A stretch of 64,000 nt of DNA from Phytohabitans sp036906915 (GTDB lineage Bacteria > Actinomycetota > Actinomycetes > Mycobacteriales > Micromonosporaceae), in contig NZ_JBAKHX010000011.1 of NCBI RefSeq assembly GCF_036906915.1, positions 62,001-126,000 on the forward strand. Direction: 5' to 3'. How positions within the stretch are numbered: position 1 is the stretch's first letter; each line of letters opens with the position of its first letter. Position numbers and translations under genes: made by a program. Below the pieces are notes generated by a model that saw only the letters and a list, made by a program, of their open reading frames with translations, did no database searches and was not told the origin of the DNA. Positions 42,742 to 50,016 of this stretch are shown here, piece by piece.

Positions 42742-42781
42742 CCCGCAGCCGACGCCAAGCGGAGGGACCGTCGGCTGCGGG
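42742..42781 (-). terminator. intercistronic 12-bp hairpin of the FtsK-like module
   Basis: CCCGCAGCCGAC (42742-42753) and GTCGGCTGCGGG (42770-42781) form a perfect stem with a 16-nt loop in the gap between the small protein gene and the rest of the operon. No T-run follows. It probably limits read-through or protects the upstream message, giving more small protein than ATPase. Confidence 0.6.
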
Positions 42782-42808
42782 GCGGCACTTGGGCGCCAGT
42801 TAGCACGG

Positions 42809-43069
42809 TCACAGGGCCGCGGCGTACTGCTGGGCCTGTTCCATCGCGCCGAGCGTGGCGGTCAGGCAGTCCTCCAGCTCGGTGGTGGCCTGGGCGAGCG
42901 CTGCCTGGGCGGAGGTGACGGACTCGTGCCCACTACCCTCGACCGCCGCGGCGAGGCTCACCTGCGCCTCGCCGAGCTTCTCGTTGGCGGCGCGGACGGC
43001 CTCCTGGCCCTCCTGCACGTGCGCCATCGCGGCGTCGATGGCCGCCTTGACCTCGGCAACACTCGCCAA
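42809..43069 (-). CDS. small WXG100-like helical protein of the FtsK-like module
   Basis: This 86-residue protein is predicted as two long amphipathic helices (MASVAEVKAAIDAAMAHVQE ... and SVTSAQAALAQATTELEDCL ...) joined near GSGHES at ~45-50. Size, fold and position upstream of an EccC-like ATPase recall WXG100 substrates, but no W-x-G motif or Trp is present, so membership is not shown. The TTG start (43067-43069) follows GGGGG at 6 nt. It is the first gene of the module, with a TAAAAT -10-like box 32 nt upstream. Confidence 0.75.
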   Translation of the reverse strand: MASVAEVKAAIDAAMAHVQEGQEAVRAANEKLGEAQVSLAAAVEGSGHESVTSAQAALAQATTELEDCLTATLGAMEQAQQYAAAL

Positions 43070-43100
43070 CGGAACCCCCTTTTAGACATGAAACAAGGGG

Positions 43101-43106
43101 ATTTTA
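43101..43106 (-). promoter_or_regulatory. candidate -10 box of the FtsK-like module
   Basis: TAAAAT on the minus strand, upstream of the small protein gene, in a locally AT-rich 190-nt intergenic region. A GTGACA hexamer (43127-43132) lies 20 nt further, a long spacing for a -35. Confidence 0.4.
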
Positions 43107-43219
43107 GGTCATTTATCGCGCTGGCCTGTCACGTACGGCTTGGTGGCGTTCACCGTGTGTCGTGGGTGGTTCTTGTGTTGTGTCGGTCACACTAACGTCG
43201 GCGGGGCGTGGGATACATT

Positions 43220-43239
43220 TGTTAAACAGACGGTAAAAT
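43220..43239 (+). promoter_or_regulatory. palindrome and -10-like box before the dehydrogenase gene
   Basis: TGTT-A-AACA (43220-43228) followed by TAAAAT (43234-43239), 21 nt before the GTG at 43261. The palindrome could be an operator overlapping the promoter. Evidence is by pattern only. Confidence 0.35.
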
Positions 43240-43260
43240 CTCCGCAAAAGATCGCTTCTC

Positions 43261-44349
43261 GTGGATGTGCGCCATATGCAAGACACCGACCCACTTCCGA
43301 TGGGAAGGATCGTCCAGCTCTCCGGGCCAAAACTGGTCGAGGTGGTGGATCAACAGCCGTCCGCGATGAAGCCCGGGCAGGTGCGAGTCCGCACACACTA
43401 CTCCGGCATCTCCGCCGGCACGGAGCTGACCGCGTACCGAGGCACCAACCCGTACCTCAACCGCACCTGGGATCCCGATCACCGGCTCTTCCTCGACGGC
43501 GCCGCGGCACATGTCGACTACCCGGTCGCTGGTCTCGGGTACTCGGAAGTGGGCGTGATCCTCGAGGTCGCCGACGACGTGCGGGACGAGCCCGGCATGC
43601 CGGCCGTCGGTGACCTGGTCTGGGGAATCTGGGGCCACCGCAGCGAGGCGCTGCTGCCCGCCGACCGCTTCCTGCACCACACCATGCCTGAGCACCTCGA
43701 CCCGATCGCGGGGACCTTCGTGCGGGCGGGCGCGGTGGCTCTCAACGCGGTGCTCGCCGCGAACATCCACCTCGGCGAGACCGTCGCGATCTTTGGCCAG
43801 GGCGTGATCGGCCTGCTCGCCACCCGCCTCGCCACTCTCAACGGTGGCGAGGTCGCCGCCATCGACGCGCTGCCCGTGCGGCTCGACAAGGCCAAGGAGT
43901 ACGGCGCGCTGATGACCCTGAACGCGGCCACCGGCTCGCCGGCCGAGGAGCTGCGGCAGGTCACCAGCGGCCGGGGCGCCGACGTCGCGATCGAGCTCAG
44001 TGGCTCGTACCGGGCGCTGCACGAGGCGATCCGCTCGGTCGGTCAGGGTGGCCGGGTGGTTGCCGCCGGTTTCTACCAGGGCGACGGCGTCGGGCTGCGG
44101 CTCGGTGACGAGTTCCACCACAACCGCGTCGAGCTGGTCTCGTCGCAGATCAGCGGTGTGCCGCCCGTGGTCTCCGGGCGGTGGGACCAGGACCGGCTGA
44201 ACCGGACGTTCCTGCGGCTGGTCGCGAACGGGCAGGTGGATCCGGTGGGGCTGGTCAGTCATGTGGTGCCCGTCGAGCGGGCCGCCGAGGCGTACGAACT
44301 GCTCGACCAGCGCCCTGCCGAAGCCCTGCAAGTGATCCTGGAGTTCTGA
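43261..44349 (+). CDS. zinc-binding alcohol/polyol dehydrogenase (MDR family)
   Basis: This 362-residue medium-chain dehydrogenase has the catalytic-domain stretch KPGQVRVRTHYSGISAGTEL, the NAD(P) motif VAIFGQGVIGLLATRLA and the C-terminal VPVERAAEAYELLDQRP. The usual catalytic-zinc Cys of HYSGIC is replaced (SGISAGTE), as in several sugar or glycoside oxidoreductases. Start is uncertain: GTG 43261, ATG 43276 or ATG 43300, none with a good ribosome site. The isomerase gene overlaps its stop by one base (TGATG), so the two probably act on the same sugar or cyclitol. Confidence 0.85.
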   Translation: MDVRHMQDTDPLPMGRIVQLSGPKLVEVVDQQPSAMKPGQVRVRTHYSGISAGTELTAYRGTNPYLNRTWDPDHRLFLDGAAAHVDYPVAGLGYSEVGVILEVADDVRDEPGMPAVGDLVWGIWGHRSEALLPADRFLHHTMPEHLDPIAGTFVRAGAVALNAVLAANIHLGETVAIFGQGVIGLLATRLATLNGGEVAAIDALPVRLDKAKEYGALMTLNAATGSPAEELRQVTSGRGADVAIELSGSYRALHEAIRSVGQGGRVVAAGFYQGDGVGLRLGDEFHHNRVELVSSQISGVPPVVSGRWDQDRLNRTFLRLVANGQVDPVGLVSHVVPVERAAEAYELLDQRPAEALQVILEF

Positions 44350-45143
44350 TGGTGAAGATCGCCTGTCAGGAGCAGCTTCTGCCGGGTGCGACGCTCCAGC
44401 GGAAGTGGGAGTTCGCGGTCGCCGCCGGGTACGACGCGATCGAGCTGCGCGGCCATGGCGCGTACGCCTTCCGGCAGCGCCTGCCCGAGCTGCGGCGCGC
44501 GATCCGCGACGGCGTGGTCCTGCCGACGGTGTGCGTCGACATGCGGCACTTCTTCGGCGCGTTCGACCGGGAGCTGCGACGCGACGCGCTCGACCAGATG
44601 AAGTCCCAGCTCTCCGTGATCGCGGACATCGGTGGGCGCGGCGCGGTCACCCCGGCCTCGTACGGGATGTTCTCGCTGCGGCTGCCGCCGTTCACGCCGC
44701 CGCGCACCGCCGAGGAGGACCGCGGCGTGCTCCTGGACGGCCTGACCGAGCTGGGCAAGCACGCCGAAAAGGAGGGCGTGCGGCTTTACCTGGAACCGCT
44801 CAACCGGTACGAGGACCACATGGTCAACCGCCTGGACCAGGCCGCCGACCTGATCCGGACGGTGGGTTCGGACGGGCTGGCCATCGCCGCCGACACGTAC
44901 CACATGAACATCGAGGAGGATGATCCGTCGGCTGCCCTGCGCGCCGCCGGCCGCCTCGTCGGCCACGTACAGGTCAGCGACTCCAACCGGCTCCAGCCCG
45001 GCGCCGGCCACCTCGACTGGCACGGCGTGCTGGCAACGCTGTCCTGCACCGGCTACGAGGGCTTCCTGGCCGTCGAGTGTCGCCTCCGGGGCAACCCCGC
45101 CGAGGCGGTCGCGGGCATCCCCGCGTTCCTCCGCTCACGCTGA
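44349..45143 (+). CDS. sugar phosphate isomerase/epimerase (xylose isomerase-like TIM barrel)
   Basis: This 264-residue protein has the AP-endonuclease-2/xylose isomerase-like barrel: GYDAIELRGHGAYAF at strand 2, LYLEPLNRYEDHM with a metal-ligand Glu, IAADTYHMNIEED with Asp and His, HVQVSDSNRLQPGAGHLDW with His and Asp, and FLAVECRL with the last Glu. All expected metal ligands are present. Its ATG is coupled to the dehydrogenase stop. Together they suggest oxidation and isomerisation or dehydration of a sugar or inositol; the substrate cannot be read from sequence. Confidence 0.88.
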   Translation: MVKIACQEQLLPGATLQRKWEFAVAAGYDAIELRGHGAYAFRQRLPELRRAIRDGVVLPTVCVDMRHFFGAFDRELRRDALDQMKSQLSVIADIGGRGAVTPASYGMFSLRLPPFTPPRTAEEDRGVLLDGLTELGKHAEKEGVRLYLEPLNRYEDHMVNRLDQAADLIRTVGSDGLAIAADTYHMNIEEDDPSAALRAAGRLVGHVQVSDSNRLQPGAGHLDWHGVLATLSCTGYEGFLAVECRLRGNPAEAVAGIPAFLRSR

Positions 45144-45172
45144 GCGTTTTCCCTCTAGATCCCTCGGGAGCC

Positions 45173-45331
45173 TTCGACGAGTTGACCACCGGGCTCGACC
45201 CCGTGGATCGGCACGACATCTCGTCGCTGCTGGAAAGCGTGCGCAACCGCGACGTCACCGTCGTCATCGTCAGCCGGTGCGAGGTGGAGGCTGCGAAGTT
45301 CTGTGACCACGCCACCGTGTGGGCGCCGTGA
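45173..45331 (+). pseudogene. remnant of an ABC transporter ATPase gene
   Basis: One frame reads FDELTTGLDPVDRHDISSLL, then RDVTVVIVSRCEVEAAKFCD to a stop at 45331. This is the Walker B/D-loop to H-loop stretch of an exporter ATPase (DEPTTGLDP ... THxxxEAExLCD). Walker A and the signature motif are missing, Pro is replaced by Leu in DEPTT, and the H-loop His is lost. There is no start codon in a sensible place. Confidence 0.6.
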
Positions 45332-45448
45332 GACGACTAGCCATTGTGGAGGGCGCCGTCGCCGTGGTGGGGAGCCGCGGTGGGGCTCTTCATCGCGGCG
45401 GTTGCTTCGAATGCCCGGACGGCGGCCGCCGCCGGCACACTGGTGGGC

Positions 45449-46381
45449 TCAGCGGCGCTCGGTGCCTTCCCTCGGCCCCTTCCCCTTGCCGCTCTCGCCG
45501 TTTGTGCCGTGAGATTCGGCGCGGTCGCGGCCGGACTCTTCCGGCGGCGCCAGTACATCTGACAGCCGCGCCGGGGTGAGGCCACGCTCGCGCAACCCGG
45601 CCAGGATGTGCGGCAACGCCTCGTCGGTCATCGCTGCGTTCTCCTCGGTCACATGCAGGATGACGACCGATCCGGGGCGCACAGTGGACAGGACTGCCCG
45701 GACGATCGGCTGGTACCTCTTCGCGAACGGGTCACCGCTCACCACGTCGCCGTCGACCACCGTTACGCCGAGCGGGGCGAGCGCCGCCAGCGCCGCGCCA
45801 TCGTGGCAGAGCCCTGGGAAACGGAAGTAACGGGTCTGCCGGCCACCGTACGGCGCGATGATGTCGAACGTCCTCGCCACGTCCGCAGTCATTTCCTTGC
45901 GAGGCACCCGCGGCAGTCCATAGCAGTCAGCGGTGAACGCCTGGTGCCCGTACGTGTGGTTCGCCAGCTCGAACCGCGGGTTCGCCGCGAGCCGCCGCGT
46001 CACCTCCGGGTACCTCTCCACCCACTTGCCGGTCAGGAAGAAGGTGGCCGGTATCTCGTGCTTTTCCAGCAGGTCGATGATGCGCAGGTTCGCGTACGAC
46101 TTCGCCCGGCCGGTGCGCAGGCTGTACAGCATGGCGTCCGTCATGTCGGCGTCGAAGGTCAGGGCGACGCGATTGGCGGTACGCGGTCCATGGTCGACGA
46201 CGGGCGGCCTGGTACCCGCGCGGGTGGCGCCCGGCGGACCCGCCTTGGGTCGTTTCGCGGGCTTGGAGGTCGCGACGCCGCGCGGCTCTGTCGCGGCCGG
46301 CGTAGCCGCCGGGCCGGGCGCCTGGGCGCCACAGGCGCTCAGGAGCGCCACCACCGCCAGCATGATCATGGATCGGAGCAC
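45449..46381 (-). CDS. polysaccharide deacetylase (NodB-type) lipoprotein
   Basis: This 310-residue exported deacetylase begins with lipobox LLSAC (Cys at 17) and a Pro/Ala/Thr-rich linker (to ~65). The NodB domain starts at ~70: motif 1 VALTFDADMTDAM, with Ala in place of the second Asp of TFDD; motif 2 NHTYGHQ (His ligands); motif 3 RYFRFPG; and VVILHVTEENAAM near the end. It probably removes acetyl groups from peptidoglycan or another surface glycan. The last ~35 residues are charged and low-complexity. Starts at GTG 46381 or ATG 46369 both keep the signal. Confidence 0.88.
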   Translation of the reverse strand: MLRSMIMLAVVALLSACGAQAPGPAATPAATEPRGVATSKPAKRPKAGPPGATRAGTRPPVVDHGPRTANRVALTFDADMTDAMLYSLRTGRAKSYANLRIIDLLEKHEIPATFFLTGKWVERYPEVTRRLAANPRFELANHTYGHQAFTADCYGLPRVPRKEMTADVARTFDIIAPYGGRQTRYFRFPGLCHDGAALAALAPLGVTVVDGDVVSGDPFAKRYQPIVRAVLSTVRPGSVVILHVTEENAAMTDEALPHILAGLRERGLTPARLSDVLAPPEESGRDRAESHGTNGESGKGKGPREGTERR

Positions 46382-46417
46382 GGCAGCGATCTTCGCACGC
46401 CATCCCCCCGGGATCGG

Positions 46418-47026
46418 TCAGACGCGGAAGCCCGCTGCTCGCGCGGCCTGTCGTTCCCTCTTTCGGATACGCCGGCGACGCAGCACCCACGCCACGAAAA
46501 ACACCATGCCCACCAGGAACACCAGCACAAGCACCGGCAGCAGGATGGCGACAAGCGACATCGTCACGCTCGTGACGTCTTCGGCGGTGCTCGCGACCGG
46601 CGCACCCACTCCCGCCGTAGAGGCGTTGATGACGCCGCGCGACAGTGACTTGACCCCATGTACGCCGAACGCGATCGCCACACCCGCGACCACCGGTATC
46701 CACTGCTTCGTGTCGCCCGGGTCGCTCACCATGACGGTTTCCGAGCCTGCGCCCGCGCCGAACGCCAGCCCGCCCGCCGTGGGCCGCACCACGGTCTGGA
46801 GCATGTCGTTGACGTGGTCGACCACCGGCACCTTGTCGGCCACGATCTCCACGAGCAGCAGCACCGCCAGGATGGCCATGACCCAGCCGTTGCTGAGCCA
46901 CCGCCACCCGTCCGGCACGTCTATGAGGTCGGTGTATCGCGCCAGCACACCCATCGTGAGCAGCGGAATATAGGCGTTGAGCCCGGCCGACGCGGCCAGG
47001 CCGGTCCCCGTGAGCGCTTCCAGCAC
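46418..47026 (-). CDS. DUF4126 membrane protein
   Basis: This 202-residue protein starts VLEALTGTGLAASAGLNAYIP, the typical DUF4126 opening, and has six to seven membrane segments, with DKVPVVDHVNDMLQTVVRP between them and a basic tail. Its function is unknown. The GTG at 47024-47026 is chosen because it matches the family start; upstream in-frame sequence runs into the tandem repeats. CATGCT lies 6 nt before it, a weaker version of the leaderless -10 pattern. It follows 36 nt upstream of the deacetylase gene on the same strand. Confidence 0.85.
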   Translation of the reverse strand: MLEALTGTGLAASAGLNAYIPLLTMGVLARYTDLIDVPDGWRWLSNGWVMAILAVLLLVEIVADKVPVVDHVNDMLQTVVRPTAGGLAFGAGAGSETVMVSDPGDTKQWIPVVAGVAIAFGVHGVKSLSRGVINASTAGVGAPVASTAEDVTSVTMSLVAILLPVLVLVFLVGMVFFVAWVLRRRRIRKRERQAARAAGFRV

Positions 47027-47063
47027 GTGTCCAGCATGGCACCGCGATGCCAGCCTGCACCTC

Positions 47064-47304
47064 TGGCCCTCGCTCTGCTCGGGCGGCTCGCGCGCCCAGT
47101 GGCCGCCCTGTAGACCCCAGTCGCTTCGGTCGCTTCGCTCCCTGCGCTTTGTGGGGTCTGCGGGCGGCGGCGCGCTCACTGCAACTTTGGCCCTCGCTCT
47201 GCTCGGGCGGCTCGCGCGCCCGGTGGCCGCCCTGTAGACCCCAGTCGCTTCGGTCGCTTCGCTCCCTGCGCTTTGTGGGGTCTGCGGGCGGCGGCGCGCT
47301 CACT
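47064..47304 (-). repeat. two tandem 117-bp repeats, 124-bp period
   Basis: Copies at 47064-47180 and 47188-47304 differ at one position (47099 a, 47223 g) and are separated by gcaactt. Each contains AGACCCCA and TGGGGTCT about 34 nt apart, an 8-bp stem. Read on the minus strand the unit begins AGTGAGCGCG and is homologous to the plus-strand repeats at 51806. It fills the gap between DUF4126 and nucS. The 124-bp period is not a multiple of three, so it is not coding. Confidence 0.9.
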
Positions 47305-47308
47305 TAGC

Positions 47309-47314
47309 TAGTCT
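47309..47314 (+). promoter_or_regulatory. -10 box of leaderless nucS promoter
   Basis: TAGTCT, 6 nt (cttcgg), then the GTG of nucS. It lies 5 nt after the last repeat copy, so any -35 contact would fall inside the repeat. Confidence 0.65.
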
Positions 47315-47320
47315 CTTCGG

Positions 47321-47980
47321 GTGCGGTTGGTCATTGCGCGATGCTCGGTGGACTATGTCGGACGGCTCTCGGCGCACCTGCCGCCAGCGACCCGGCTACT
47401 CATGATCAAGGCGGACGGGTCGGTGTCGATCCATGCCGACGACCGGGCCTACAAGCCACTCAACTGGATGAGCCCGCCCTGCCGCCTCGAAGAGGCCCCC
47501 GGCGTGTGGCGGGTCGTCAACAAGGCCGGCGAGGAACTGCGCATCCTCCTGGAGGAGATCTTCCAGGACGTCTCGTATGACCTAGGCGTCGACCCTGGGC
47601 TCCGGAAGGACGGCGTCGAGGCGCACCTCCAGGAGCTGCTGGCCGCCAACCCGACCGAGTTCGGTGACGGATTTGTGCTGGTCAGGCGCGAGTACATGAC
47701 CGCTATCGGGCCGGTCGACCTGCTCTGCCGGGACGGCGGGGGCGCCGCGGTTGCCGTCGAGATCAAGCGGCGAGGCGAGATCGACGGCGTCGAGCAGCTC
47801 ACCCGGTACCTCGAGCTACTCAACCGTGATCCGCTGCTGGCGCCGGTCGCGGGCATCTTCGCCGCGCAGGAGATCAAGCCGCAGGCGCGGGTGCTCGCCG
47901 AGGACCGCGGCATCCGGTGCGTGGTGGTCGACTACGACAAGCTTCGCGGCATCCAGCGCGACGAATTGACGCTGTTCTAG
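47321..47980 (+). CDS. nucS: mismatch-specific endonuclease NucS/EndoMS
   Basis: NucS cuts both strands at mismatches and replaces MutS/MutL in actinobacteria. It has 219 residues. The N-terminal domain begins MRLVIARCSVDYVGRL. The nuclease core has IGPVDLLCRD and AVAVEIKRRG (PD-(D/E)XK Asp, Glu, Lys) and GVEQLTRYLELLNRD. The C-terminus QRDELTLF resembles the beta-clamp binding peptide at the end of known NucS proteins. Its leaderless GTG follows TAGTCT. The position downstream of atp and murA matches mycobacterial gene order. Confidence 0.95.
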   Translation: MRLVIARCSVDYVGRLSAHLPPATRLLMIKADGSVSIHADDRAYKPLNWMSPPCRLEEAPGVWRVVNKAGEELRILLEEIFQDVSYDLGVDPGLRKDGVEAHLQELLAANPTEFGDGFVLVRREYMTAIGPVDLLCRDGGGAAVAVEIKRRGEIDGVEQLTRYLELLNRDPLLAPVAGIFAAQEIKPQARVLAEDRGIRCVVVDYDKLRGIQRDELTLF

Positions 47981-47981
47981 G

Positions 47982-48002
47982 GGCTCTATCGCTGTTAGAG
48001 CC
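47982..48002. terminator. hairpin 1 after nucS
   Basis: GGCTCTA (47982-47988) / TAGAGCC (47996-48002), 7-nt loop, directly after the nucS stop. Confidence 0.6.
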
Positions 48003-48003
48003 G

Positions 48004-48031
48004 GGAGCCCGCTCCGGGGGTAGCGGGCTCC
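48004..48031. terminator. hairpin 2 between nucS and the TM2 gene
   Basis: Perfect 10-bp stem GGAGCCCGCT (48004-48013) / AGCGGGCTCC (48022-48031). It follows hairpin 1 by one base, between the convergent nucS and TM2 genes, and probably serves both directions. Confidence 0.7.
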
Positions 48032-48045
48032 GGCGCGCTCTTCGC

Positions 48046-48264
48046 TCAGGCAGCGTTGCCGTTGACGGCGGCGACCTGCTTGGGCAGCGTGAACAGGTCG
48101 ATCAGCAGGCCGATGCCCAGCCAGCCGAACGTGAAGATGTAGCTGATCGCACGACCGGTCTTGCCCAGGTAGAACTGGTGGGCGCCGATCATGCCGAGGA
48201 AGAACCAAAGCAGGTACGCGGTGCCAACGCTCTTCTGCGCGGGGGCCGCGACGTCGGTTGCCAC
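48046..48264 (-). CDS. TM2 domain membrane protein
   Basis: This 72-residue protein has two membrane helices (AYLLWFFLGMIGAHQFYLGK and ISYIFTFGWLGIGLLIDLF), the full TM2 domain with GAHQFYLGK and the DLF motif. The function of bacterial TM2 proteins is unknown. I start at the GTG 48262-48264 (VATDVAAPAQ) because AGAGG lies 9 nt upstream; a TTG at 48282 would add six residues. It converges with nucS across two hairpins. Confidence 0.88.
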   Translation of the reverse strand: MATDVAAPAQKSVGTAYLLWFFLGMIGAHQFYLGKTGRAISYIFTFGWLGIGLLIDLFTLPKQVAAVNGNAA

Positions 48265-48358
48265 AGAAAGTACGCCTCTCAACAGGATTGAAGATGGATG
48301 ACGGGCAAGATACTCGCTTCGTCACCGTCCCCGCTGTCCCGTTGAGCACTATGGACGG

Positions 48359-49864
48359 TCAGTGGCCGCGTCCGTACATCAGCTTGACGAGCTTGACGAT
48401 GCGGCCGACCTGGGCCGGCGTGCGCTCGAATGTCATGGCCGGCAGCAGCGACGGCCCGCGCCGACGTGTCACAGCTTTGGACCGGCCGAACTCTCGCAGA
48501 CCGTCGTCGCCGTGGACGCGTCCAAAGCCGGAGTCGCCCACCCCGCCGAACGGCAAGGTCGACATGCCGACGAACGTGAGCGTCGAGTTGATCGCGCTCA
48601 TGCCGGAACGCAGCCTGCGGGCGATCGCCACCGCACGCTGCCGACCGAACACCGAGCCGCCGAGCCCGTACGGGACCGCGTTCGCGCGGGCCACCGCGTC
48701 GTCGGCGTCACGCACCCGGGTGATCGTGAGGGTGGGGCCGAAGGTTTCCTCGCGGACCGCGGCCGAGTCCTCGGGTACGTCCACGAGGATGGTCGGCTTG
48801 ACGTAGGGCGGCTGCACGGCTTCCGGCCCGCCCAGTACCGCCCGGCCGCCGCGCGCGATCGCGTCGTCGATGTGCCGCCGGATGATCTCGATCTGGGAGG
48901 GCATCGTGATGGGGCCGAGGTCGGCGCCCTCGCCCGCGCCCACGGTCAGCTTGCCGGCACGCTCCAACACCTTGGCGACGAACGCGTCGTACACCGGCTC
49001 GACGGCGTACACCCGCTCGATGCCGATGCAGGTCTGGCCGGCGTTGGTCAGGCCACCCCACACGCACGCCTCGGCAGCCTTGTCCAGGTCGGCGTCCGCG
49101 TCGACGATCATGGCGTCCTTGCCGCCGGCTTCCAGCAGCACCGGCGTCAGCGACTCGGCGCAGGCCGCCATGACCTTCCTCGCCGTCGCGGTCGAGCCGG
49201 TGAACGCCACCTTGCCAACCCCCGAGCGGCACAGCGACGCGCCGACGTCACCGAGACCGTGTATCGCTTGGAAGACCGGGTGCTCCGGCACCACCCGCGC
49301 GAACGAGTCGACCAGCCACTGCCCGACGGCCGGCGTGTACTCGCTCGGCTTGAACACGACCGCGTTTCCGGCCGCCAGCGCGTACGCGATCGAGCCCACC
49401 GGCGTGAGCACCGGGTAGTTCCACGGACCGATCATGCCAACCACGCCGTACGGCTGGTACTCCAGGTGCGCGGAGAACTCGGCCAATACCAGCCGGCTGC
49501 GCATCCGGCGCGGCCCCAGCACCCGCCGGGCGTTGCGGGCTGCCCAGTCGATGTGCTCGATCGCGGAGACCGCCTCGATGATGGCCTCGGCGACCGGCTT
49601 GCCGCCCTCTTTGTTCGACAGCTCGGCCAGCGTGGTGATCTCGTGCGCGAGCAGCGCGCGCCAGCGCAGGAGGCGTTCCTTGCGGCCGGCGAACCCGAGC
49701 CCCGCCCACCAGAGCCCCGCCTCGCGACCCCGCTCGACGGCGCGCGCCACGTCGTCAGGCGTCGCCACCGCGAAGCGGCCGGCTTCGGCGCCGGTCGCCG
49801 GGTTGGTGGAGACCAGCTCGCCATCCTCGATCCGGGGCATGCCCGGGCTGTGCACCGCCGTCAT
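48359..49864 (-). CDS. NAD(P)-dependent aldehyde dehydrogenase (succinate-semialdehyde type)
   Basis: This 501-residue aldehyde dehydrogenase oxidises an aldehyde to its acid. The general-base Glu is in LLEAGGKDAMIVD, the nucleophile Cys in NAGQTCIGIERV, and cofactor residues in MIGPWNYP, FKPSEYTP and FTGSTATARKVM. The C-terminal segment LPFGGVGDSGFGRVHG is standard. It resembles enzymes annotated as succinate-semialdehyde dehydrogenases, but the substrate is uncertain. The ATG is leaderless, with TAGACT 6 nt upstream. It is divergent from the hydroxyacyl-CoA dehydrogenase gene. Confidence 0.92.
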   Translation of the reverse strand: MTAVHSPGMPRIEDGELVSTNPATGAEAGRFAVATPDDVARAVERGREAGLWWAGLGFAGRKERLLRWRALLAHEITTLAELSNKEGGKPVAEAIIEAVSAIEHIDWAARNARRVLGPRRMRSRLVLAEFSAHLEYQPYGVVGMIGPWNYPVLTPVGSIAYALAAGNAVVFKPSEYTPAVGQWLVDSFARVVPEHPVFQAIHGLGDVGASLCRSGVGKVAFTGSTATARKVMAACAESLTPVLLEAGGKDAMIVDADADLDKAAEACVWGGLTNAGQTCIGIERVYAVEPVYDAFVAKVLERAGKLTVGAGEGADLGPITMPSQIEIIRRHIDDAIARGGRAVLGGPEAVQPPYVKPTILVDVPEDSAAVREETFGPTLTITRVRDADDAVARANAVPYGLGGSVFGRQRAVAIARRLRSGMSAINSTLTFVGMSTLPFGGVGDSGFGRVHGDDGLREFGRSKAVTRRRGPSLLPAMTFERTPAQVGRIVKLVKLMYGRGH

Positions 49865-49870
49865 GCCCGG

Positions 49871-49876
49871 AGTCTA
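49871..49876 (-). promoter_or_regulatory. -10 box of leaderless aldehyde dehydrogenase promoter
   Basis: TAGACT on the minus strand, 6 nt (ccgggc) before the ATG at 49864. Same hexamer and spacing as glyA and ecm. Confidence 0.65.
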
Positions 49877-50016
49877 AACCCGCACGTTACCCGCCGGTAG
49901 GTGCCGCCGCGCGGCGCGAGGAGGCGGGTCGTGAAGTTTGCCACCGGGTGGGTGGCGGGTGACCGGTTCGTGGCAGACTCGCGCGCAGAGCCTCAACGAC
50001 CGTTTAGGGGTGAATC

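Noticed and set aside
43076..43100. CCCCTT/AAGGGG hairpin that would hide the ribosome site of the 86-aa gene
   Set aside because: If the TAAAAT at 43101-43106 is the -10 box, transcription starts inside the loop and the 5' arm is not in the RNA. Not supported as an RNA switch.
45344..45562. 72-codon hydrophobic open frame (WGAAVGLFIAAVASNARTAA...)
   Set aside because: It overlaps the 3' end of the deacetylase gene on the other strand, starts at TTG without a ribosome site and matches nothing I know. High GC makes such frames common.
47064..47304. Tandem repeats considered as a CRISPR array
   Set aside because: Units are ~117 bp with a 7-nt gap and there are only two; no short repeat/spacer alternation and no cas genes.
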